Shown here: positions 54,441 to 64,000 of the stretch, piece after piece
How the letters are laid out: each line of letters opens with the position of its first letter
Position numbering within the stretch: position 1 is the first letter of the stretch
Assembly (NCBI GenBank): GCA_021397845.1
Contig: CM038043.1
Span: 32,301,501 to 32,365,500, forward strand
From: Areca catechu
Taxonomy: Eukaryota; Streptophyta; Magnoliopsida; Arecales; Arecaceae
DNA: 64,000 nt
Direction: 5' to 3'
Translations under genes and position numbers: made by a program
Notes under the pieces: generated by a model
Databases searched by the model: none
Told to the model about the DNA's origin: nothing
Seen by the model: only the letters and a program-made list of their open reading frames with translations

Positions 54441-54968
54441 CAAAGATGAAATTCAGTCTTCATGAGCTTCGTGAAATGTCTGCAAAAGGGTTGCTGCCGA
54501 AAACTTGGAGTGGGACCTAGCACCAAGGTTTGCAAGGAGGGCGACGACTCCTTCTAGGCCCAGGAGGTGGCCCGCCTGGAGGCAGAGGTGCAAGCCCTCC
54601 AATCCAGGATGGAGGAGGCGAACGCGAGGGCCACTACGGTGGCAGAGCAGGCTAAAAGGGAGGCAATGGAGGTGGATGCCAAGTTCCTAGCATCCCAGGC
54701 CTTCCAGGATGAAGTTGCCGAGGCCGTCCTGGACTCCTACCACCGGGGGTTTCAAGAGTATCAAAGTAAAACCTCCCACTTCTATAATCTGAAGGGGTTG
54801 GATAATATCAAGCCTTCGATTCCGTATCCCGGGCGGGAGAATGATTCTGACTTCGAGGAGGAGTCAAAGTCGGAGGAGGAGGTGGCACCCTTTGAAGCCT
54901 CCCCGGACACCCCATGGGGGTCTGACATCGCTCGCCGATCTAGAAAGGGGCAAGCGATCGATCTTTAG
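54441..54968 (+). pseudogene. Antisense spliced gene, copy 4 (short)
   Basis: It starts MKFSLHELREMSAKGLLP-like at 54446, matching exon 2 of copy 1 (MKFSLESLLEG). It then passes quickly into the coiled coil (VARLEAEVQALQSRMEEANA) and the conserved C-terminal block SQAFQDEVAEAVLDSYHRGF. A long acidic tail ends at 54967. The PF04195-like exon and most of exon 2 are deleted. The 3' poly(A)-like motif is at about 55050. Confidence 0.75.
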
Positions 54969-55159
54969 ATCTTTCTTTCTAGTTATCCCTCTTTTTTGTT
55001 TCCATTCTCTCTTTTTTCTCTTTTTTTTTGACTGTACAGTTCTTCTTCTTATCAATGAATGGAAATACTTTCCTTTAAAATGATGTTAAGTGTGAGTTCT
55101 TCAACATAATTGATAGTAGAAGAGTCTTTCCGTTCCCTTGGATCGGTCTTGTCGGTTGG

Positions 55160-55800
55160 GTAGGCTGATCAAGCCATCCACAGGTCATCTTATCAATAAC
55201 AGGGTGAGTTGTTTGGACCCACCTTGGCACATCTGCGGATTTACCATGGGATAGGTCACTTAGACCATCCCTGTGCCTTCAGTCGATATTAAGGCAGGTT
55301 GATTAGGCCAACCTCGACGCGTCTTCGGATTTACCATAGGGTAGGTTGGGTGAACCATCCCTACACCTTCAATCGATGTTAAGGTAGGCTGATTAGGCTA
55401 ACCTCAATGTGTCTTTGGATTTACCATATGGTAGGTTGGGTGAACCATCCCTGCACCTTCAATCGATGTTAAGACAGGCTGATTAGGCCCACCTCGGTGC
55501 ATCTTCGGATTTACCGTAGGGTAGGTTACTTAGACCATTCCTATACCTTTAGTATTGTTAAGGTAGGCTAATTAGGCCCACCTCGACATGTCTTCGGATT
55601 TATCATAGGGTAGGTTACTTAGACCATCCTCGCATTTTTAGGTGATCATAAGGTGGCTTGGTTGAGTCTACCTTTGTGCTCATTGGACATACCGATAAGG
55701 CGAGTGAATCAGACCCACCTTTGTGCTTGTAGCTGATCATAAGGTAGCCTGGTTGAGCCTTCTTTTGTTGATTGATGATGAAATAGGCAAGCCAGACCCA
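55160..55800 (-). repeat. 90-bp tandem repeat in the 3' region of gypsy element C
   Basis: Six to seven units of 89-90 bp; the marker TTACCATAGG or a variant lies at 55241, 55331, 55421, 55511 and 55600. It shares the AGGCTGATTAGGCC.ACCTCG core with the array at 1-480. Confidence 0.92.
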
Positions 55801-57075
55801 TTTTCTAATAAACTTTTATTGAAGTTTTCCTAGGCGAGAGCTTTCATTGATAGTGCTTACAAAGACTATACATTCCAAGGCCAGGGTAGCACAACACCAT
55901 CTAAAGTCTCAAGTCAATACGTTCCTGGGCATATGACTTCCTTGATTCGGTAGGGACCTTCCCAATTAGGGGATAGTTTGCCTTGCTCTATCAGCCTGGA
56001 TATTTCGGCCCTTCGCAATACTAAGTCTTCAGGATGAAAGATTCACTCGTTCACCCTGGAATTGTAATATCTAGCGACTTTCTATTGATATGCCACCATC
56101 TTCATCTGAGCTTGAAGTCCGGTGCCTTGTAGCAGATCCAAGTCCATCCTTCCGTGCTCCAAATTCTCGGGCTCCTTGTACCCGTCGATCCTCAAGGATT
56201 GTAGTGTAACTTCTATGGGGAGGACTGCTTCAATGCCATATGCCAAATTGAATGGGGACTCGCCGGTAGCCATTCTGGGGGTTGTTCGATAAGCCCATAG
56301 AACATAATTTAACTCTTCAGCCTAAAGTTCCTTGGTGTCATTCAGTCGAGTCTTCAGACCATGAAGGATAGTCCGATTTGTTACTTCAGCTTCTTTGTTG
56401 GACTATGGGTGGCCGACAGAAGTCAACTTGTGGAGCGCATGGTACTGAGCACAGTAGTCCTTGAACTTTGGGTTATCGAATTGCCTCCCGTTGTTAGTGA
56501 CTATGGCATAAGAGATTCCAAATCGGAATATAATATAATTTTTCACAAAGCTTTCAACTTTTGCCTCCATAATGTGAGCCAATGGTTTGGCCTCGACTCA
56601 CTTGGTGAAGTAGTTGATGGCTACGATGACAAATTTTTACTATCCAAATACTGGTGGGAATGGACCAAGAATGTCCATACCCCACCGGGCGAAAGGCCAT
56701 GGTGCTATCAGTTGGGTTAGCTGACTTACTGGCTATCTTTGGATATTGACGTACCTCTGGCATTGGTCACATCTTCGGACAAAGTCGGCAGAGTCCTTCT
56801 GGATGGTTGGCTAGTAGTAACCCTGTGTATTTTTTATACGCCAGGGATCTACCCCCTAGATGGTCTCCGTATATGCCTTCATGCACCTACCTTAAGGCAT
56901 AGTCGGCATCCATTGATCCTAGGCATTTCAATAGAGGCTGGGTGAAAGATCTTTTATACAAGGTTCCACCCAAGACAACATACTGGGATGCCATCCAGTG
57001 GACTCTCTTGGCCTCTACTTTGTCTTCCGGTAACGTGCCTTCATTCAGGAACTTAAGGATGGGGTCCATCCAACT
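55801..57075 (-). pseudogene. Gypsy integrase remnant (element C)
   Basis: Pieces in gene order: linker 56887-57069 (KRVHWMASQYVVLGGTLYKR), zinc and core start around 56554-56763, and a core with a DNGRQF-like region near 56480. The C-terminal segment at 56082-56273 reads GESPFNLAYGIEAVLPIEVT. The pol end, LPWPWNV-like, is near 55870. Many stops are present. Confidence 0.85.
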
Positions 57076-57750
57076 AGGCTCATTCTCAATTTGATATACT
57101 CTTGGGGTCTCTTCAGCTATGCTTGGGACCTCAAGGTGTTCTATGAAAGTACGACCAAGGGAGTCTGGAGTAATAGTGGCTAGTCGAGATAGTGCATCAA
57201 CCCGAGAGTTCTTCGATTGCGGTACATGAGTGATTTCAAAGAATTTTCACTGGGAGGACAGGGCCCTCATCTTTTTCAAGTACTGGATCATTATAGGGTC
57301 TCAGGCTTCAAATTCATCTTTGACCTGGTTCACCACCAGTTGGGAGTCCGAAAAGATCTGAATCTTTCGAACCCCTAGATTTTCGGTGATTCGGAGTCTC
57401 GCAAGGAGTGCTTCATATTCAGCTTGATTATTTGAAGCATGGAAGGAGAAACGGAGCGTGTACTCCATGGTATGCCCATTCGGTTTAGCTAATATGAGGC
57501 CTGCTCCATACCTAGTAGAGTTAGAAGCTCCATCCATGTGAAGTACCCAGATGGACTCCACATCCTTCGGGTCGGCTCCATCCTCTTCGACCGATTGTGC
57601 GCTATCCTCAGGCTTCCGTGTGCATTCGGCTAAGAAATCCGACAACACCTGTACTTTCATGGCCGATCTGGATTGGAAATTGATATCAAATTTACTCAAT
57701 TTAATGGCCCACTTGGCTATCCTTCCAAATGTGTCAGACAGCAAAGAATA
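57076..57750 (-). pseudogene. Second RNase H remnant (element C)
   Basis: The 147-residue frame 57301-57744 starts in the RT-RNase H end (IAKWAIKLSKFDINFQSRSA, VQVLSDFLAEC) and goes on to HMDGASNSTRYGAGLILAKP, NNQAEYEALLARLRI and FSDSQLVVNQVKDEF. Here no stop separates the first RNase H tail from the second RNase H, unlike the copy at 30277. Confidence 0.9.
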
Positions 57751-59431
57751 GCTTGAAGGGGCTGATTAGTCAAGACTATAATGGTGTGGGCATGAAAATA
57801 GGGTCGCAGGCGCTTCAACGCAATCACCAATGAGTATATAAGCTTTTGCATCTTTGGATACCATATTTCAGTATCGTGCAAGACTTTGCTGGTATAGTAG
57901 ATTGGCTTCTGGAGGTTGTCATCTCCTTCCGGATGAGGACCGAACTGATGGCTTCGTCCATAGCAGAAAGGTATAAGTAAAGAATCTCTCCTTCTTGAGG
58001 TTTAGAGAGCAGTGACGGGGCCTTTAGATACTTCTTTAATACTTCGAAGGCAAGACGGCAATCTTCCATCCATTCAAAGCTTCGGGACTGTCGGAGCACC
58101 TTGAAGAAAGGGAGACACTTTTTAGCCGATCGGAAAATGAATCAACTTAAGGAGGCGATTCTTCCCATTAACTATTGCACTTCCTTCTTGCAGGAAGGGT
58201 GTCTCATATTTTGAATGGCCTGAATCTTTTCGGGGTTGGCTTCGATTCCTCATCTGGTCACAAGGAATCCCAAGAATTTGCTAAACGTTACCCCGAAAGC
58301 ACATTTTGTTGAATTCAACTTCATTTGGTAATGATGCAAGGCAGCAAATGATTATTCTAGATCTTTAATATAATCACCTATAAGGAAACTCTTTACAATC
58401 ATGTCATCCACATAGGCCTCCACGTTCCTTTTTAGTTGTTCTTTGAATACTTTATTGATTAGCCTTTGGAACGTTGCCCTAGCATTCTTTAATCTAAATG
58501 GCATCATCTTGTAATAGTAGAGGCCTTTTTCTGTGATGAAGGCCGTCTTCTCTTTATCTTGGGGATCCATTCGTATCTAGTTGTATCTAGAGAAGGCATC
58601 CATGAAGCTTAATAATTGATGGCCCGTAGTGCCATCGACCAGTTGGTCGATCTTTGACAGGGAAAAGATATCTTTTGGGTAAGCTTTGTTGAGATCTGTA
58701 TAATCGATACAGATCCTCTACTTATCGTTAGCCTTCTTTACCATTACCACATTAGCGAGCCATTCAGGATAGTGGGCTTCTTGGATAAATCCAGCCTTGA
58801 AAAGCTTGCTCACTTCCTTGTCTATCACCTTCTGCCTTTCAGGGAAAAACTTCTCCTCTTTTATCGGACCAGCCTGTAATCAGAGACTACTTCCAACCGA
58901 TTAGTAATTGCTTTGGCTGGAATCCCAGGCATGTCCGAAGCTGACCAGGCGAAGATATCAGCATTATCTTTGAGAAAGCGGATCAGCTTTGATTTTGCTT
59001 CTTCATTAAGAAGACTCCCAATCTACACAGTCTTGGAGGGATCTTCTTCGGTTAACTGTACCGAAATAGTTTTCTCCATCGGCTCACCACAGTCTTCAAC
59101 CGGGTCCCTCGAGTCCAATTGGTTCAAAGTTGCAGAATCAGCTGGTTGTCTGTTTTGTATCATCAGACATTGTCGTACAGTTCTTTGGTCTCCCTTTACC
59201 TCCTCGACTCCGCTCCTGGTTGGGAAATGCACTAGGAGGTAATAAGTTGACACTATGGCCCAGAATTTATTTAAGGAGGGCCATCCCAAAATTATATTAT
59301 AGGTCGAAGGAGTTTGGACTACTATGAAGTTGATGGGAAGTGTCTTCTATCGGGGTTCGATACAGAGTGTCACGAGTAGCACTATTTCACCCTCAACATC
59401 AACTTGATTTCCCCCAAACCCGGTCAATGGC
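57751..59431 (-). pseudogene. Gypsy RT/RNase H and protease end (element C)
   Basis: RT motifs at 58352-58570 are FITEKGLYYYKMMPFRLKNA and AYVDDMIVKS. RNase H pieces at 57824-58099 include MLRQSRSFEWMEDCRLAFEV. The segment 59023-59289 (LVHFPTRSGVEEVKGDQRTV) is the protease-to-RT linker, parallel to the Tat copy at about 31950. Element D interrupts the protease at 59431; gag would lie beyond the window. Confidence 0.88.
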
Positions 59432-60716
59432 TATTGCCCAGAGATGATGCAACCCAAGGGGGGTGAATTGGGTCTTTCAAAAATTTAAGCAATTATGTGC
59501 CGGTCTTGAAGTGTTTGTGAGCAATGTGATTAAACTCAAAGATATGTAGTGAATAATAGTAAATTAAATGCAAAGAATAAAGTGCAAGTAATAAGAAGCA
59601 ATCACACACAAACACAAAGTTTTATAGTGGTTCGGTGCACTCCAAGGCACCTACATCCACTCCCCAAGTTTTCCTTGGGAATTCCACTTTAATTACCAAG
59701 ATTACAGTCGATTAGTTTTCTAGGCTCACCAATCAAAACCCGACTTATTTTCACAAGGATCACAAGTCAAAACCTCCCTTGGTTTTATGGGCTGACCAAG
59801 AACTTAATTGGTTTTCCAAGGCTCACCAAAAATCTCTTTGGTTTTCCAAGGCTCACCAAAAATATTAAGTAAACAATGTAAAAACAATATTAAAAGAATA
59901 TAAGAAAAGATTTTTTAAATAAAGCAAATATCTCTTTGAAGCTCTTTGAATGTTGATGAAGAACCTGTCTTCAAGTTATTGAAGCCTTGAATGATGCTTG
60001 AGGATGTGAACTTTGGATGCTCTCTTTGAAACTTTGAAGCTTGAAGGCTTGAACCACTCAACTCTTGAATCTTTGAAGGATATTCAATTATCTCATCAAA
60101 AGATTACTTTTCCATTTGATTTTTGATGTTTATATAGCTCTCCAAATCATAGATGACCATTTATGACTGTTGAAGATAAAAAAATAGCCATTTGAAGCAA
60201 GTTTGAGAAGTTCTGCAGCTTTTAGAAAATTAGCCATTATAGCAAGTGTCGACACTTGACCTTCAGGTATCGATACTTGGTTCCCAGGTGTCGACACTTG
60301 GGTCAACACTTGGTTCCCAGGTGTCGACACTTGGATCAACACTTGGTTTCCAAGTGTCAGCACTTGAATTTCAGGTGTCAGCACTTGGATTTCAAGTGTC
60401 AGCACTTGGATTTTTGGGTGTCAATACTTGAATTTCATGTGTCAGCACTTGGATTTTTAGGTGTCAACACTTGGCGTGCCAGTGCTGAAACTTCTCCAAA
60501 ATTAATTTTTAGTCTCTTCAAGTTCTTCTATATCAATTCCAAAGTCCATGTACTTGGTTTTTCATTAATTTAATGACATTCTTCAACTGAAAACATGTAT
60601 TTCTTCATTCAACATGGATGAGTACTAAGATCTGATGAACATACTAAAACACATAATTAGTACTCATATATACTTAAATATTTTGTCAATCAACAAAATC
60701 AAGACTAGAGTCAACA
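59432..60716 (-). repeat. 3' LTR of element D
   Basis: A 1285-bp LTR. On the minus strand it starts TGTTGACTC and ends CATCTCTGGGCAATA. It shares the CCGAACCACTATAA block and GGTGAATTGGGTC phrase with the SIRE-like LTRs. The partner at 63896 starts TGTTGCCCAG as displayed, where this copy has TATTGCCCAG. Confidence 0.88.
60243..60475. repeat. Decayed GTGTCGACAC array in the LTR of element D
   Basis: About eleven copies; only a few keep the central CG. Most read GTGTCAACAC or GTGTCAGCAC, as expected when CpG is lost. Confidence 0.9.
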
Positions 60717-60737
60717 ATCTCCCCCTTTTTGATGATG
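60717..60737 (-). other. Polypurine tract of element D
   Basis: On the minus strand CAAAAAGGGGGAGAT directly precedes TGTTGACTC. Confidence 0.9.
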
Positions 60738-62400
60738 ACAAAATTTTTAAGTATATAAATAGGGTAAGCTTAAAAAGATTAACAATAAGATAAACATGTA
60801 AGCTCAAAATCAATAAGTATCAAGCTCCCCCTCAAAATATGATCCAAAATATTTTTCAAAGTATGCAAAATTTTCAAATTTTCTCCCCCTTACTAATTCT
60901 TCCCTTAAGATTATAATATTTTGCTTTCTTCTTCCTCTTTTATACTTTTTTTCATTTCTCATATGATTTTTCATTTTTGTCATATCTTTCCCCTTTTCAT
61001 ACTTAACATTTTTCTCTCCCTTTTTGTCATCATGAAAAGGGGTGAAAGGCAATACAAAATGGGAATGAAGGTGGAAAGAATAGCAAGTATATCATCAAAA
61101 TCAATACATTAAATCAATTAATCATGATACCAATTAAATATGATACTAATTGAACACGATACTATAAAAATGATATGCACATGCAAGAAATAATTCAATA
61201 TATAGTAGCTCTAATATGTATATTATCCATTCACCTTACTTGTTCATGGGATAAGGTCACAGCGGCACCCCAACACGTCATAAGAGATCCCAGTGAATGG
61301 AAAGGGAGGGTCTTTAAACCCTACTTAGCTCCTATGACCGGACGGCCATGGTGACTAATCCAATCCGAAGTAGTTACTAGGAGCTCTTTTCTCATTTTTT
61401 AAGATTATTAATAAATTTTGATACTAATTGAATGTAACTCCCCTCAAAGGATTAGATTTGAAAATAAGGAGAAGGCGTATTAGAGTAAGTAAAGCATGAT
61501 ATCAAAGAAAAATATTCAAAGCATCATATATATATAATGACAACAAATCTTTGGATGCTCCCCCTAAATATTATTCCTCCTTAAAAATATGCATTTATTG
61601 AGGAATAAAATATAAAAGCACATGCATCAAGATTTGAAATTTTCAAGATATTCATGATTTTCAAAATACAAAGGATTGATCATTCAAAAACTTTTAGCAT
61701 GATTTACAATCCATTTGAAATGATTTGATATCCATACAAAGGCTATAAGTGATTTAATAGCAAGTCTAGCTACTAGAGCAAGGGTTTATCAATATGCATA
61801 CCTTCTTCTTAAATGTAACCCTTAACTACCAGTTCTATACTTAATTCAAATCATTTCTAGCTTAAGCATAGATGCCAAAAAAAAATGAAAATACATAAAT
61901 CATAATATTCCACTTGAAATAGTTTAAAACTATATTAATAAAAATCAAGTAAAAGTCTAATAATCACAAGTTTAATGATGAGAGCATGAAATCCATCAAC
62001 ATCAAAAATCTTCATGATCACAATAAATGATTATTAGTCTAAACTTGATTCTAATTAAATAATTTTCAAAGTAATATGCAACTTTAAAAGTATTTTTCAT
62101 GAAGTAATTTAAGATATATTAATCAAAATCAAGTGAAGGTCTTATAATCATAAGTTTAATCATGATAGCATGAAATTCATTAATATTAAAAAGTTTATGA
62201 TCATAACCAATGACTATAAATCTAAACTTGATTCTAATTATATATTTAAAATAATTTTTCAAAGTAATTGATGCAACATTTGTAACAAATATTCAACTAC
62301 ATTTTTAATTATGGAAGGAAATATTTAGAATTTATCAATATATATAATCCTTCTTTACCTTTTAGTCCAAAATATAGCTTGTCCACTTCTTTATGTTGTC
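60738..62400. other. AT-rich interior of element D, no gene recognised
   Basis: This takes the place of pol and any extra ORF. Imperfect direct repeats around AATCAAGTGAAGGTCTTATAATC lie at 61945-62230. No conserved protein motif is visible on either strand. Confidence 0.5.
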
Positions 62401-63070
62401 TTGTACACCCACTTTTCAAAAACTTTCTTTCTTCATGTTGGGCTGTAAGACATTCCTGCAAAACATACTAAGTAGACAATTTTAGTACCCAAACCTTTTT
62501 GGGTCCCTTAGGGTTAGTAAATATGATTCCTTTCAGAATCCAAATCTTTCTTAATCTACAAGGATATGCATTAACCCAAATTTTTGATAATTAAAGCATG
62601 CAATATTGGAAGAAGTAGCAACAAAGAAATTCTTGTTTTTTAACTCAAGATTTTTATTTTTCTTTAAAAGCTCATCATTGATACAAAAATCTTAGGTCTT
62701 TTTAAAATTTCTATTTCATTTAATAAAATATGTTTTTCATTTGAACACTTATTGCATAATTCTTTCAAATCAAAGTTGTCTTTTTCTAAAATTTCTTTTT
62801 CTTTAGAAAGATTATTTTTATTAATTTCTAAAATATCAATCTTTATATTTAAATCATGATTTTCATTGGCAAGATTAATGTTCTCAGGAGAAAAGAGTCA
62901 ACATGCCTTTTTAATTTCTTGTGCTCATTTTTTAATACTTTGTATTCATGCACAAGATCATTAAATGCATCATGTAATTTATCAAAGGTAAAATCATATT
63001 CATTTTTAGAACATACCTCTTTCTCATTTGTCATAAAGCAAAGATGGGCAACTTCTTGTTCATCATCCAA
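62401..63070 (-). pseudogene. SIRE-like gag C-terminus and protease start (element D)
   Basis: The frame 62849-63070 (EVAHLCFMTNEKEVCSKNEY, FTFDKLHDAFNDLVHEYKVL) is the start of the gag coiled coil. Degraded sequence follows to GPKKVWVLKLST and a TAG near 62470. Five codons after the stop, LQECLTAQHEERKFLKSGCT is the beginning of the protease region, after which homology is lost. Confidence 0.8.
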
Positions 63071-63175
63071 ACTTGAATCTTCACTATTGCTTCAAGTTAC
63101 CATCATTGTCTTGAATTTCATTTTGGCCTTGAGGGCTATTATCTTCTTCTTCTCTTGATCAGTAACTACTTTCTT

Positions 63176-63800
63176 TTACCATAAATTCAACTCATGGGTC
63201 ATGAGTGAACCAATAAGCTCCTCCAAAGGTAAGGTTTCTACATCTTTAGCTTCTTGGATCGCCGTCACCTTTGGATTCCATGATATTGGTAAAGATCTAA
63301 GAATTTTATTAACCAAATCAGCATTAATATAGACTTTGCCAAGACTTTTTAATTCATTAATAATAGTCATAAATCTAGTATACATATCAGATATAGATTC
63401 ATAATGCATCATTCCAAAGATTTCAAAAAAATGTACAAGCAAGTTAATTTTAGTATTCTTTACTTGAAGAGTACCCTCATGAGTAACTTTAAGTATGTCC
63501 CATATTTTCTTTGCCGATGTGCATGTGGAGATCCTATTGAATTCATTAAAGTCTAATGCACAATAAAGTAAGTTCATTTCTTTAGCATTAATTTCAGATT
63601 GCTTAATGTCATATTCATTCCAATCCTCTTTGAGCTTTAGAATGAAATGCCATTAATCAAAATGGAAGGAATATGAGAACCACTAACTATAACTTTTCAA
63701 AGATGATAACTAATAGATTGAATATAGATGCGCATGCAAGTTTTTCAAAATGTGTAATTTGTGACATTGAAAAATGGTGGTCTAGCACTAATACCTATAA
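63176..63800 (-). pseudogene. SIRE-like gag N-terminal part (element D)
   Basis: ATG at about 63810 (MATLIGISARPPFFNVTNY), then TGA at the Trp codon of YTFWK (about 63744). The next ATG gives MRIYIQSISYHL, followed by a further TGA and a frame change. The clear frame 63176-63577 holds the gag core (EFNRISTCTSAKKIWDILKV, SDMYTRFMTIINELKSLGK, LPISWNPKVTAIQEAKDVET). Confidence 0.88.
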
Positions 63801-63876
63801 GGGTTGCCATGATCTTTTAACTCAAACCATTGGATTTTTTGCAAAGCACCAAGTTTAGACACTAACGATTTTAGGT

Positions 63877-63895
63877 TCCAGGCTCCGATACCACT
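63877..63895 (-). other. Primer binding site of element D
   Basis: On the minus strand TGGTATCGGAGCCTGG follows the 5' LTR after two bases, matching initiator-Met tRNA with one mismatch, as in the element at 42489. Confidence 0.88.
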
Positions 63896-64000
63896 TGTTG
63901 CCCAGAGATAATGCAACCCAAAAGGGGGGAGAATTGGGTCTTTAAAAAATTTAAGCAATTATGTGCCGGTTTTGAAGTGTTTGTGAGCAATGTGATTAAA
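63896..64000 (-). repeat. 5' LTR of element D, partial
   Basis: The first 105 bp as displayed match 59432-59540 with few differences. The rest lies beyond the window. Confidence 0.88.

Larger units (their letters stand above)
59432..64000 (-). mobile_element. SIRE-like copia element D, pol-less, running off the window
   Basis: The 3' LTR is 59432-60716, the interior 60717-63895, and the 5' LTR starts at 63896 and is cut by the window end. The interior is only 3.2 kb and holds gag remnants and the very start of protease. Integrase, RT and RNase H are absent, so it depends on others or is a deletion product. It sits inside the protease of gypsy C. Confidence 0.88.

Noticed and set aside
1..64000. 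Host gene or endogenous pararetrovirus
   Set aside because: All recognisable coding pieces have copia or gypsy domain order with integrase and LTRs; no movement-protein or host-gene motif was seen.

Overview
This window is plant nuclear DNA made almost entirely of nested, decayed LTR retrotransposons. I found no host protein-coding gene, tRNA, rRNA or CRISPR array. Both plant superfamilies are present. Ty1/copia elements have primer sites matching initiator-Met tRNA. Ty3/gypsy elements carry a second RNase H, the hallmark of the Tat lineage. The GC-rich coding of one gypsy element hints at a monocot, but the species cannot be fixed from sequence alone.

Layout. (1) 1-3197: truncated minus-strand Tat gypsy pol with its 3' tandem repeats. 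(2) about 3300-4414: plus-strand gypsy LTR with internal repeats; 4415-6162 is AT-rich and unassigned. (3) 6163-40676: a four-level nest. A gypsy LTR (6163-6386 plus 40050-40676) was split by a SIRE-like copia element (6387-40049, minus, target duplication TCCCC). That element's gag/pol was split by a second copia element (14250-36804, plus, duplication GAGAC). The 3' LTR of the second copia was split by a Tat gypsy element (23276-35685, minus, duplication CACGG/CATGG). (4) 40677-47575: gypsy internal sequence interrupted by a rearranged SIRE-like element (40879-45960, plus) and a further LTR (to 47575). (5) 47576-55080: three copies of a spliced gene lying antisense to the gypsy pol genes, one cut by a solo LTR (49907-51446). 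(6) 55100-59431: tandem repeats and a decayed minus-strand Tat pol. (7) 59432-64000: a SIRE-like element with gag remnants but no pol; its 5' LTR runs off the window.

The innermost gypsy element (23276-35685) is the best preserved: LTRs of 1578 and 1584 bp, gag, protease-RT-RNase H, second RNase H, integrase, 120-bp tandem repeats and an antisense spliced gene, with only a handful of disabling changes. The older copia elements carry many stops, and several of these read as C-to-T (or G-to-A) changes of conserved Gln, Arg or Trp codons, as expected for methylated silent DNA.

The most interesting signals are: an in-frame TGA at the same conserved gag tryptophan codon in all three SIRE-like elements; a stop at the gag/protease junction of the same three elements, next to a TTGCAG motif; the antisense multi-exon gene in four copies with conserved intron positions; and arrays of the palindrome AAGTGTCGACACTT in the LTRs.
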